From Campanula takesimana (taxonomy: Eukaryota; Streptophyta; Magnoliopsida; Asterales; Campanulaceae): a stretch of DNA of 64,000 nucleotides. The stretch spans positions 186,001 to 250,000 of the forward strand of contig JAOWBW010001124.1 of NCBI GenBank assembly GCA_026119855.1. The letters run 5' to 3'. Below are positions 45,491-56,392 of this stretch, piece by piece. The position numbers and the translations under genes are program-made. The notes beneath the pieces were generated by a model. That model saw only the letters and a list, made by a program, of their open reading frames with translations, was not told where the DNA came from and made no database searches. Each line of letters begins with the position of its first letter. The first letter of the stretch is position 1.

Positions 45491-47459
45491 TGTAACACCC
45501 CAACTTTTCACTTCAATTAAATAATAACTTATTTGAATAAATCCCAAATTCATAATGCCCCAACGGCTACAATTAACCACAATTCAAACTTTAACTAACA
45601 TTCAAACCCAAACGGTCAGTACAAGTCACTAGCTCAAACGGTAACTAACGGAAAATAAAGACTAGAACTTAAACGTAACGGAAACATAACCACTAATTAA
45701 CTTTATTAAAAGATGACTCCTAAGCCGCCCAACCTTGCGACTCTTGATCTGCTTATTTATAACCTGGAGAGAGAAAAATGATGAAAGGAATGAGCGAACA
45801 ATGCCCAGTAAGTTCATACGGTATCCCCTCGGGTACTAAGAGGAGATGACCGAAACGAACGGTAACAAAGAATTACAATGAACGGATATAACTCAAGGAT
45901 CAAACCAACACTCAGTTTGAAAATAAACATTTACTTGATGAAAAACAATTCATTACTTGAAAACACGTGGCTTCAGAGGCAGTTTCCAAAACACAACGTT
46001 TTACTCACACTTTACTTTTCTTTACTTTACTTTACTTCATTTAGGGATTAAGCACGTGCTGTACCCAGGGCTCGGGTTTCTACTGACCGCACCCAAAATC
46101 GGTATATCATAATAACCTACGTTACTTCATCAAGCAACGCAAAGGGGTCCACATGTTCAACTTAGAACTATGGATAACTGTAAGGGGTCCACTTATCCGT
46201 TTCGGGATTATGGATAACTGTAGTCACTTTACTTATTATAAGAATTCACTTTAAAGAGCTTTTACAAAACAAAGCTTAACTTTACAAACTTTACTTGATC
46301 ACTTTTTTTAAAAGATACACATCTCACTTGGACACCAAGGTTACAAAATCATCATACACATGATACCCCTATTGAACAATAACAATATCAATAGAGTGGA
46401 TAACAAGAGACGGAATAATTCGCAGAACGGAATAGTTATTAAAAGACTATCTAGCCACACAGATAGTTTACTTTATAAAACAGAGATCGGGAATCCTAAC
46501 AAAGGATTAAGAATCAATACACAACTAAGAGCGTAATCCCTTACCTTAGCTTCGTGTTCTACTAGCTTGCTTTACTCCGCTTGGACAATCTACAACATGA
46601 AATAGTCTAGCCTTAGACATGAGAACAATACTATTTTACTTCCGTCCCAATTTACTTCTTTTTACTCGATTAATTTCATGGTTTAGTCATCTATCACCTC
46701 TTTCCTAGTTAACCAATAACTTTAAGAATGACTACAACACCCCTAGGGTTTTTATTAGTCAATCCTCAACTCTCAATTTCACTACACAAATTACACACAC
46801 TGATTTCACACTTTCTGCACACACTTACTGAGTACACCTACTGACAGACACACCCACCACTCTGATTCACCCACACTCTGGTACACCCACCACTCTGAAC
46901 ACACCCACAACTTCAGACACCCACTTCAGACACACACACACCACCGCACACCCAGACGCACCCCAACACACACACACGCAGCACACACACTTCCACAGTC
47001 CATCTTCTTCCTCCTTAATTGTATGCTACTAAACCCTAGTTGACCAATTGCTATCGTAAGGTTTCTTGATACACAGATTGAATTACAAAGATGAAGAGAA
47101 AGGTTTGAGGGGTTCTAGAATTACCTTTGCGAACACGATCGCCTTCTCTCTTTCTCTCCTTCACCGTTCACTCCTCTCTCCGATGGGCTTCACCGGCCGC
47201 TGCTCTCTCTCTCTCAACTCTCTCCCGATTTTTCTTTCTTTTCGGTAACTAAGAATAGCCTTAGGGTTTAAGAGGGAGTATTATATTAATGGGGCTTCCC
47301 AAATCCCTAATTTAAATTGGACTCCTAATCCTTCTTAGTTAATGAATTGGGCCTTCTACTTTAGACCCAATAACTAAACTAAACTAATTATTAAAGTTTG
47401 GCCCATTAATAATTAAGAGTTTAAAATAAATAAATAAAAGGTAAGTTCGGGTTATTACA
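45491..47459 (-). repeat. 5' LTR of gypsy element (minus strand)
   Basis: 1969 bp, near-identical to 37907-39878. It has lost one base in the TATA region: the minus strand reads TATAATAC where the other LTR has TATAAATAC. Confidence 0.95.
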
Positions 47460-47493
47460 CCAAGGTTAGTATGAGTTGTTCTTGTTTGTGAAT

Positions 47494-47852
47494 TAGGGAT
47501 GGCCAAACCGGACCGGAACCGGGAAACCGGACCGGAAAAGCCCGGAACCGGAGCAAACCGGAGAGGAAACCGGAACCGTACGAACCGGAACCGCAAGGCA
47601 TCCGGGCCGGTTCAGGGTCACATATATGCCGAACCGGACCGGAACCGGACCGAAAATCCCTTGTTTTTCAATAATTTTAAAGGGGGGGACCGGAACCGGA
47701 CCGGAACCGTACCGGAACCGGACCGGAACCGTACCGGAACCGGAACCGGATTGTGTCAAACCGAAACCGGAACCGGGGTAAGCGCGGGCCGGTTCAGGGT
47801 CACCCTTTTGCCGAACCGGAACCGGGCCCGGAACCGGTTTTGGCCATCCCTA
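47494..47852. mobile_element. hAT-type MITE made of CCGGAACCGGA repeats
   Basis: 359 bp with termini TAGGGATGGCC and GGCCATCCCTA and a perfect 8-bp duplication TTGTGAAT (47486-47493, 47853-47860), the hAT size. The interior is a dense field of CCGGAACCGG words in which the two halves are inverted. Long open frames on both strands reflect the repeat, not a gene. Confidence 0.92.
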
Positions 47853-47886
47853 TTGTGAATGTGGGTATTTTGCCGTAATACTAGAA

Positions 47887-49947
47887 GGGGTGGACTCCTG
47901 AGACCGTCTCACGTCGTGAGACAGATCATGGGTCGCCCCACCCACTTTCCCAGCCCATTATGACCCATCTCTTCACAAGCTGCCACATGTCGGACTCACC
48001 AGCCATGTCTGACGCACGCGCACCACAGCGCGCCACATGACGCTTTTTGAAAAAAAAAAAACCCAACAACTTTAAAATGCAATATCTTGTGATTTTGAAG
48101 TCGGTCTTTTTTTTTAAAATACCATTGTGTTCGTCTCGACGAGACGAATAAAACTAGATAGGTTGTGATATGGTTTGAATTTATTTTTTTGAAAACCTGT
48201 TTTTTATCAAAGTAAAAAACTGCTCTATTCGTCAACCAAAATGTAACACGTTCTTATGAAAAAGGTAACAGTTTACTCTTTTAAAGGTAACACTTTATTG
48301 TAAGATGTAACAACAGTTTAACATAAATTTAAAATAATTTTATAGTTTTTTGTGGTTATAAAAAGTAATAATTGAAGTGTAACAAAGTGCATATATAATT
48401 GTAATTTGCTATATAGATGAATTTAATAGTTTTATAGAGTCAAAGTTACTTTTTTTCTGTAAAAAAAGAGAGTAAGAATTCATGTATAAAATCGGTTGTA
48501 TTTCAATTATAAAATGTAACATTAGTTTTGTTTGTTGTCAATCTCATGTTATCTTTAATCCATTTTGCAAAATTATGGTTACATTTCAAAAGAAAGTGTT
48601 ACGTTTGAAAAGAAAATATCACTTTTTTTTTTATTGTAAGTATTACATTGGTTACATTCATCTATGTAACAAACTATTTCATTAGTGGAAAATTCTTATT
48701 TATTTTAAAGAATAAAAAGAAACATTTACTCTACAAAACTGTTACATTCATCTATATAAAAAATTATATCATATATGCACTATGTTGCATGTCAATGTTA
48801 CTTTTTTCTAGCAAAAAAACTATCAAATTGTTTATTTTTTTCTGCAAAAATGCTGTTACATTTTACAATAAAAGTGTTACTTTTTTAAGACTGGACTGTT
48901 ACTTTTTTCATAAAAACGTGTTACATTTTAAGCGACGAGCAGTTCAATTTATTTTTTGTTGTGTTAAAAAGTATGTTTTTTTTTAAAGATAACATAAGAT
49001 TGACAACCAAACTAATGTTTACATATAATAATAAATGAATGTAACTTTTTTTCTCAATTGTAACACTTTTCTAGGGTTTTACATTCAATTGAAATGCAAA
49101 ACCGGTTATATACATGATTTTAACTCTTTTTCTAAAAAAATATATGTAACATTTAACCTATAAAACTGTTACATTCATATATATAACATATTACAATCAT
49201 AAATCATATATGTACTGTATTACACTTCAATTATTACTTTTTCTAATCACAAAAACTATTTATATTATTTGCGAAACTGATGTTACATCTTACAATAAAG
49301 TGTTACTCCCTCCGTCCCGGAGTAAGAGTCCTACCCCTCATTTGCACGCTTATTAATAAATATTGGAAGTGATGTAAATGTTGTGAGTGTAAAAGTAAAG
49401 TAGGAGAGAGAATGAGTAGGAGAGAATAGTGAATTGATTGGTGTTGTGAATATAAAAGTAAAATAAGAGAGAGAATGAGTGGGGTGAATAGTAAAGATTC
49501 TTTGCCATTTTAGGAATATAACTCTTACTCTGGGACGTACCAAAATGGAAAGTAGGACTCTTAATCTGGGACGGAGGGAGTACTTTTTAAAGACCAAACT
49601 GTTACTTTCTTCATAAGAACGTGTTACATCTCAGGAGACGAGCAGCCCAATTTTTTTTGTGTGTTATTATTATTTTTTTTTAAAAAAAATCAAATCATAT
49701 CATGGCCTATCTAGTTTTATTCGTCTCGTCGAAACGAACACACCGGTATTTTTAGATTTTATTTTTCGATTTCAAAATCACAAGATATTGCATTGAAACT
49801 TATGGGAGTTTTTTTTTTTTTTTTTAAATGTGTGCCACGTGTCGTGCGCTGGTTGGAGAAAGGAGAAGCTTGAGCGGGTTACAGCTAGGAGGCGGGTTAC
49901 GGGTTTGACCCATGGGGGACTGTCTCACCATCACATGAGTCTTTTTC
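47887..49947. mobile_element. Mutator-like element, long foldback
   Basis: 2061 bp with a perfect 9-bp duplication ATACTAGAA (47878-47886, 49948-49956). Termini share GACTC at position 7 (GGGGTGGACTC against GAAAAAGACTC) and then GAGACNGTCTCA. Arms of about 400 bp pair (for example TTCGTCTCGACGAGACGAATAAAACTAG-type blocks near 48130 and 49725). The centre is AT-rich and full of TGTAAC/GTTACA words, with inner partial copies of the arm ends at 48850-48950. There is no transposase. A Stowaway MITE is nested at 49306-49580. Confidence 0.85.
49306..49580. mobile_element. Stowaway-type MITE nested in the Mutator-like element
   Basis: 275 bp from CTCCCTCCGTCCCGGAGTAA to CTGGGACGGAGGGAG, flanked by TA on both sides. 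Confidence 0.92.
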
Positions 49948-49956
49948 ATACTAGAA

Positions 49957-51030
49957 AAAACTTTTGCTCTGTCAGTTTCTCATCTTTTATTGTTAATCCG
50001 TTTCTTTCAATAAAGTCGTCAATCCCTGTGAATAATTTTTTAACGGGGTGGATGGGCAGGGCAAGATTAAGTGTCAGCAGCGTTAGCCATCAGATGCTCA
50101 TTTAGTTGCTTAGATAGTGTTTTCTTTACATCTGCCTGTTTCTTGTTCTTCCCCTCCTCATCTGTAGTTTATATGATTCGCATATGCCCATTGGAGCTGT
50201 TGAAGTTTTAGAATATGCATTGGAAACCCCCCCACCCCCCCCCCCCGGCAAGTGACATAGGCCTGACGTGGGTCCCACATGAAACCAATAAAACCTCAGC
50301 CATTGCTCTACTTTCTCTTTCTTATAACTGTTTTCTTTTGGAATCTCTACTCCAAGCGGAGATTCTGAAGAGATTGGAGGTGGTATACCCATAGTCAGAC
50401 CCAAGGCGCACCAAAAGGCACAAAAGGTGAGCCCGGAGCCTAGGCGCAAAGCGGGCGGGCGCCGAGCGACGAACACGCAAAAATGCCTTAGAATATTAAA
50501 AATATACTCCCTCCGTCTCAAAATGATCTTTACGTTTCTCATTTTTCTTTGTCCCAAAACGATCTTCCTGCTTTGAAATTTGAGTGGGTTAAAAACAATG
50601 AACTACCAAAAATGCCCTTGTGACTAATTAGTCAAACAACCTACTGCCACCTGAATGTCACTGTCGGCTGCCTGTCACCGGAATATTTTCCGGTCACCGG
50701 AAGATTTCCTGATCGTTAGAATATTTCCGGGCACTTGGATACTCTCCGGCAACCATAAATTTTCAGGTAATCGAATTGTTTATCGGCGATCAGATTCTTT
50801 TCATGTCGCCGGAAAATATAGGAAACCAAACAAAGGATTATATTGTCGCTTAAACCATGAGAAGTAGCTGCTACAAAGGTCGCCGGAATTTTACTCCAAC
50901 AATTCATTACATTTTCTAGTGAATGAAAAGTTGTAAACTAAAAAATCTGGAATGAGAGCTCATTAACCACCTTGCACAAGTCATCCATTTTTATTGCAAC
51001 AAGCTGCTACAAACTTTCAAGTCACCGGAA
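49957..51030. other. Unassigned intergenic DNA
   Basis: No supported gene. It contains a C-run with interruptions (50228-50247), one end of a Stowaway-like element (CTCCCTCCGTCTCAAAATG, 50507-50575, without its partner) and a stretch of CACCGGAA words (50675-50705). Confidence 0.6.
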
Positions 51031-51057
51031 ATATATATATATATATATATATATATA
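51031..51057. repeat. (AT)n microsatellite at the viral junction
   Basis: Thirteen AT dinucleotides that directly abut viral sequence at 51058. Confidence 0.95.
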
Positions 51058-51337
51058 ATCAGAGGTCCGATTTTAAAGCATGCATATTAAGATAATAACA
51101 ATAAATAACATAAAAATATCAAATAAATATCGCATGAATAGTGAATAGTAAATTTGACTTTTTCTACAGTAACTTTGACTTTTGAAAATAGGTATACGTA
51201 GGCTTTCGTTCAACCTCAGTTTATCCGTCACCCGTAGGTCTGGAAGGTTAGTGGTTTCCACCTTTCGTAACGTTTTTGTTTTAAATATAATTAACAAATA
51301 ATTCTAAATACTCGAGGCGAGTAGTAAACTTACTTTG

Positions 51338-51343
51338 TTTATT
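51338..51343 (-). terminator. Viral poly(A) signal AATAAA (left unit)
   Basis: AATAAA on the minus strand about 130 bases after the TATA box. A poly(A) signal soon after the cap site is the caulimovirid way of making terminally redundant genomic RNA. Confidence 0.65.
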
Positions 51344-51468
51344 GCAAATGGTTGAGAGTACAAGTTTGTTGATGAAGAAAGGATGAGTACAAGAGATTTT
51401 TAGAGAGATATAGAGAGAATTGAAAACTAATACAAAAATTGCCTGCCCCTTACAATGAGCTATCTATT

Positions 51469-51478
51469 CTTATATATA
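51469..51478 (-). promoter_or_regulatory. Viral TATA box (left unit)
   Basis: TATATATAAG on the minus strand, between the terminal ORF and the poly(A) signal, with the 42-bp repeats just upstream. Confidence 0.7.
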
Positions 51479-51520
51479 CTACTGATTTTTGTCATGCAGG
51501 TCGGCAGGAGGAATCTTCTT

Positions 51521-51646
51521 TTGAATTTTGTATCCAGTGGGTCAGGGCGGCTGAATTATTTGTTGAATTTTGTGTCCAGTGGGCCAGGGCGGCTGAATTA
51601 TTTGTTGAATTTTGTGACCAGTGGGCCAGGGCGGCTGAATTATTTG
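51521..51646 (-). repeat. Three 42-bp tandem repeats upstream of viral TATA box (left unit)
   Basis: Starts at 51521, 51563 and 51605, an exact 42-base period with three variable positions around the CCAGTGGG core. On the minus strand they sit about 45-170 bases upstream of the TATA box, the place of enhancer elements in pararetroviral promoters. The + strand frames through them are repeat artefacts. Confidence 0.9.
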
Positions 51647-51704
51647 TTGAGGATGCCTTCTTCTTTTTGTGTGGACCATGATGACTGAGATGTTTTGTGC
51701 AGCT

Positions 51705-53236
51705 TTACAGATGTAATTCTAGATCGTCTGGTTGTGTGTAGAAGTCATCATTGGGCTGTGTATCACCTTCGTTCATAGAGGATGAGCTTCCTCCATCACT
51801 AAGTTGGACCATTAGTCTTTCGAGATCCGATGGATTTGTACATTTAGCCATCTGGAACATAATCTGTTGTTTCTTGGCTAGAAACTCTTCATTCTGTTGT
51901 GATTGTTTGAGAGGAATTGTTTTGCAATATTCTGGTTTTGAAAGAAAGTATTTTGACACTGCCTCAGAATTGCAATGAGAAATTTCAGTTTTGTCCCACC
52001 ATTTTATTTTTATATTTTCGAATCAAAATTGGTAAGATTGTTTTTTGTACACACTCACACTTTTGTTTCACACACTCACACATTTGTTCTTCTTTTAAGT
52101 CAAATTCTGTCATAAAAATCCATGGGACTTGGAAATTATGGCAAAATAAGGCCCAAGAGGAGTCTGAGAAATCTGTTCTGGGTAAGAAACCTTTGTTGAC
52201 CATTGTTCGAAGGCTATTTGTACATTTGTTGGGACGATTGATTTGTTCAGTCCGAAAGTTTTCCACCATTGATGAAACCAATAAGGGGTTGGATAGGAAA
52301 AATTTGGACAGAAATAAAAGAAATATGAAAGAGAAAAAGATTTGTTTTGTCTAAAAAAGGCCATTGACCAAGCCAAGATGTAATCATAATAATTAAATCT
52401 GGCTGAATTGTTTGAATTTAATAAATCTCGAGAGTCATTTGGTTTTTGACCCCAATCTGATAAAGTCAGGAATTTTAAAATCTTGACTTTGCAATAACGA
52501 ATTTTAGTGTTATCAACATGGTCTGTGAAATATTGAAAAGTGGCGGATTTTGTTTGTGTCAGAATGGTTTCATAGTAAATTGGTTCTTTGTGAAATTATC
52601 AGGAATATAATTGTGCAACGATGGTAAAATGAATTGTGATATTTGATAAGGATGCCAATTGTCAGTCATTTCATAGATTTCTGGTTCTAGGACACAAATA
52701 GAATCGGTATGATTTTTATAAAAATAATTTGTGGGTGGTGTTTGTTTAGGGTGAGGATTAGGAATGATTTGTCTATTGGGTTGAGAAGTCTGTGGGTTTT
52801 CTATTTTGAGGGCAGATTTGTAAGTAGCTGTTTTCTGGGAGGATGAAGTTTCTTTTGAGATTGGGGGAGAGAACGGTTTTGCATATGGGGAAAGAGTAGC
52901 AAACCTATTTTCTAATTTTGGTTGAATTGGCATTCTGTCAAGAACGAAGAGTGGGAGCTTTGTAAGAGGTCTGATTTGTATGGTTGTTTGTTCTTTCTTG
53001 CCCTTTCCTTTGAGTGAAGTTCCTGTAATCATTCTAAACAGGGAGAATTTTAGTATGTAAATCTCAATATTCTCGTACGAGACTATTTTAGTCTGGTATA
53101 TGTAGAAAGTCCTGAAGATTTGGATAATGATCATTGTAAATACAATTTGTAAGTCTTTTAAAAGTTGAGATTTCATTTTTGATAAGAATTGAAAAAGGCG
53201 AAGAAGATTTATTTTCAAAGATTTCTTGTAAATCAT
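51705..53236 (-). pseudogene. Terminal ORF of the pararetrovirus (left unit), function unknown, several frameshifts
   Basis: Open segments 53236-52559, 52376-52110, 52281-51985 and 51959-51705 on the minus strand make one decayed reading frame of about 500 codons after RNase H. The N-terminal part is basic and Ser/Pro/Thr-rich (about 53000-52760), then comes an aromatic-rich region (DNWHPYQISQFILPSLHNY). Near 52270 is a striking Trp/Phe/Tyr cluster (YWFHQWW), and a Cys pair follows near 52060 (CECVKQKCEC). The end is acidic (DDLELHL). The position fits the last ORF of caulimovirids (transactivator/viroplasmin in some genera), but I see no motif that proves that role. Confidence 0.65.
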
Positions 53237-53560
53237 GTAAATGGAATCTAAGCATTGTAGTTTTGTGAAAATGGGTTCTTTTGTGAAACTTTTTGCATTC
53301 TTTTAGTAGTATTGGTGATTTTTGTAGTAAATAATTTATGTAATTGGAAGTATTTAAATGAATACGATTAAAAAAGGTCTCAAGTTTGTTCTTGTTCTAT
53401 TTGTGAAATGAGTAAGGTTTCTGTATTTAATTTTTCTAATTCTTGTAATGATTGGTTCGAAAAAGTAATTCTTATTTATATTTGTCATAGCCTGCAATAA
53501 AGATTGTTTTTATTGAATTTAGATCAAATACAAACATATGAAATACATAAAGATACATTT

Positions 53561-53794
53561 TTAGAGAAATTTATGTAACTTCCTCATTCTTCTAGAAAGA
53601 GTCATTGCTTGTTTGAGAATATTTGTTGCGATTCTTTTCTGATGGTAGAAAACTCCATCATATTCTATATATTCCTCAAGATCACTAATGAGGAATCGCA
53701 CATACATAAAGTGTATTCGTATCTCATAATTTGTATAAGTGTGAGGAAAGTCGGTAGATTGAAGATCTCTTAGTTGTCTAGCTAAATGGTTCAA
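53561..53794 (-). CDS. Small ORF after RNase H in the pararetrovirus
   Basis: 77 codons from a Met (a few more in-frame residues precede it). The product is rich in Arg, Leu and Tyr with a likely helical end (ILKQAMTLSRRMRKLHKF). It is not similar to RNase H. It may be a separate short protein or the 5' end of the terminal ORF. Only the left unit contains it in this window. Confidence 0.5.
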   Translation of the reverse strand: MNHLARQLRDLQSTDFPHTYTNYEIRIHFMYVRFLISDLEEYIEYDGVFYHQKRIATNILKQAMTLSRRMRKLHKFL

Positions 53795-53860
53795 ATAATC
53801 AATGTTATCATAGCGTCCATTAAGCCATCTAGAACGTCTTCATGTGTATTAGCAATTTGG

Positions 53861-54880
53861 TTATTTATCTGTGGATAGTCTGCCATGTCCTTGTAGGAAT
53901 TCCCTAGTTAAGAAATCAGGAATTGAATTGTCTTTGCCTGCAATATGAACGATGTCAAAATCAAATATTGCTAAAAGGGCTTGCCATCTGGCAAAAATTT
54001 GTTTTGCCGCTAAATTTTTTACATCTTTTTGTAAAACATCTTTTGCAGCTTTGCAATCTACTTTGACTATAAATTTTTGATTAAGTAGATCATCTTGAAA
54101 TTTTGTTATACATAAAACTATGGAAAGAATTTCTTTTTTTATTGTAGAATAATTTGATTGTGTTGTGTTCCATATTCCCGAATAATACCTTATTATTTGG
54201 TCTTTCCCATTTATGTTTTGAGTTAATATTCCACCATATCCTATGTCTGAGGCATCAGTGGCTACTGTCTTAGGGGCCTTAGGATCACATATAGTTAGGC
54301 ATGGTAATCTTTTAACATGTAATTTGATTTGTTTAACAACATTAGTATGCTCTTTTGTCCAAGGTTTTGGATTTATTTTTAATCTATCAAAGAGTGGTTT
54401 ACAAATTTGTCTTAATTTAGGAAAGAAATCTGCTATATAGTTTAATGATCCTAAGAATCTTTGTAATTGATTTTTATCCTTTATCTCATCTGGGAATTTG
54501 TCAGCAAAATCTATAGATCTTTGTATTGGTATTAAAGTATTATTGGTTATCTCATGTCCTAAAAACCTAATCTTTGTTTGATAAAGTTTTATTTTTGTTT
54601 TTGATAAAACTAGCCCATTTCGTATCATTGTTTTATAAAATATGTTTAAATGTTTGTCGTGTTGTTCAAGAGTCTTACTAAATACTAAAACATCATCTAT
54701 ATAAACAATAATAAAAGTGTATGGATTAAATATTTCATTCATTATTTTTTGAAATTCGCTTGGTGCATTTTTTAATCCAAAGGGCATAACATTCCATTCA
54801 TATTGCCCAAAGGGTACTGTAAAAGTTGTTTTGTATTTATCTTCTTCTGCTATTTGTATCTGCCAAAATCCTGATTTCAT
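53861..54880 (-). pseudogene. Viral reverse transcriptase and RNase H (left unit)
   Basis: 339 codons open on the minus strand. RT block FGLKNAPSEFQKIM, active site YIDDVLVFS (about residues 57-65). RNase H begins at TVATDASDIGYGG (about 207) and ends with the DNSIPDFLTRE block. This polymerase copies the pregenomic RNA to DNA in the cytoplasm. It is separated from its N-terminal part by a stop at 54914-54916 that the right unit does not share. Confidence 0.92.
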
Positions 54881-54913
54881 ATCAAATTTTGAAAATATAG
54901 ACGCATCATGTAG

Positions 54914-55141
54914 TCATTTTAGTAAATCTTGTTTATTGGGTATTGGATATCTAATCCATTTTAGTGCAGTGTTTAAAGGTTTGTAATTTATAACTAATCT
55001 TGGGGCACCTCTTTCTATTTCTGCATTTTTTGACACATAGAATGCTGAGCATGACCAAGGTGATTTGCTTTTCCTAATTAATTTTTTATTGAGTAAATCT
55101 TTAATTTCTTTTTTACAATATTCTAATAATTCTTGATTCAT
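54914..55141 (-). pseudogene. Viral RT N-terminal part (left unit)
   Basis: 75 codons with the first RT motifs (KSKSPWSCSAFYV, RLVINYKPLN). It ends at the premature stop at 54914-54916. Confidence 0.85.
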
Positions 55142-55206
55142 TTGTATAGGTCTTGCTTTTGTAGGTATTGTTTGTTCATTAAAATCTTTTTCATATGGTA
55201 ATGTTA

Positions 55207-55779
55207 TTACATGTTTTTTGCGTTCCCAAAAAGCTGTGGGTAAATCAGAACATAAGTCTTTTCAAATTTTTCTAATTTTTTAGAGATTATGTCTTTGTTT
55301 TGTTGAAGTTGTAATTTTTCTTCGATTTTTATATTTAATAATTCTTCCTTAAGAAATTTCATTTGATTTTGTAAAGTATTTAATTTAGAGATTCCTGTTT
55401 TTTGCAAATTATTTACATCACTATTAGATACAGGATATAAAAAATCAAATATAATTTTTTGTCCTAATATTCTTGATTCTACTCCTCTTTGTGAAACTGA
55501 AAAGGGATATAGCATTTGTAAAAAAGGGTTTCCTAATATAACTTTTGTGTTTAAATTTTTTACAAGCATAAGACTTGTTTTAAAGCAGATACTATTATTG
55601 CAAACATGTGCTTCGGGTATTTTGTATTTTACTTGTAATTTTGAAGAATTGGCTGCTGAAAGACTTTGTTTTGTTTTTACAAAATATTTTGTTGGTATTA
55701 TTCCTTGTTCAACACAATTTAGATCTGCTCCTGAGTCCAACATGGCTAATCCTTTGTATTCGAAATCTTTGATTTTCAT
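55207..55779 (-). pseudogene. Viral aspartic protease (left unit)
   Basis: 190 codons. Catalytic DSGAD near residue 16, flap and closing block VILGNPFL near residue 82. A Lys/Glu/Gln-rich coiled coil follows, leading into RT. A one-base indel near 55260 ends the frame before RT. It is the processing enzyme for the coat protein-polymerase precursor. Confidence 0.88.
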
Positions 55780-55799
55780 ATGTATATGTACATACCATT

Positions 55800-56392
55800 T
55801 TTGATATCTGACTCGAGTAAGAGCGTATATACTTTCTTCTGTGTCTGTAGAGGTTTTGTATCTGTTTCTGAAGAAGATTTTTTAGCAAAGGGGTTTTTAA
55901 AATGTTTGTCTAATTCTTTATTAGCTTTAGAAGTAGAAGCTTCATCATTGTAGGTTGAATGTATTTGTTTTTTAATTTCTTGTAGTGCTAATTTTGTTTC
56001 TATTTCTTTTTGTGTTTTTGTAAATCCAAATTACTTTGTTTTAATAATTTTATTTCTTGTTTTATTTCTCTAATTTCATGTTGTAGGTCTACTGATGAAA
56101 TTTGTTTCTTTTTGTTTTGGAACATTTGTATAACATCTTCGTATTGAGCGGGCTTTGATGTATCTGGTTTTTCTTCGTTAATTGTTTTGGCTAATTGTTT
56201 TAGAAATTTTCTTTTTATAGTTGGTTCATCTATTTCTTTGATTTTTTCTAATATCTCATCATATTGTTCTATCGTATTTAATTTATTATTACACAGACAT
56301 ATTTCTCTATTACAAGATTGGCATTCATCATCATTACTTGTATCAGTTGATCAGAAGAGTTATAATCATCAATATCTGTTGATAATTCAAGA
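55800..56392 (-). pseudogene. Linker between coat protein and protease (left unit)
   Basis: Decayed coding sequence on the minus strand, rich in Lys, Glu and Gln and predicted coiled coil (like VDLQHEIREIKQEIKLLKQ), with several breaks. No domain recognised. Confidence 0.5.

Larger units (their letters stand above)
37907..47459 (-). mobile_element. Ty3/gypsy chromovirus, nearly complete
   Basis: 9553 bp between perfect 5-bp duplications CCAAG (37902-37906 and 47460-47464). LTRs are 1972 and 1969 bp and almost identical. Read on the minus strand: 5' LTR, tRNA-Met primer site, gag (decayed), protease, RT, RNase H, integrase with a chromodomain-like C-terminus, polypurine tract, 3' LTR. Near-identical LTRs make it the youngest LTR element here that can be dated. 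Coding breaks are few: a frame change between protease and RT and a single stop in RT. It lies in antisense orientation in the 3' flank of the RRM gene. Confidence 0.95.

Noticed and set aside
47499..47858. Gly/Pro/Arg/Asn-rich frames on both strands
   Set aside because: They are produced by CCGGAACCGG repeats of the hAT MITE.
51439..51688. Two overlapping + strand frames with a repeated Ala/Glu/Phe motif; also considered as a CRISPR-like array
   Set aside because: They are made by three adjacent 42-bp repeats with no spacers, in a plant pararetroviral promoter.
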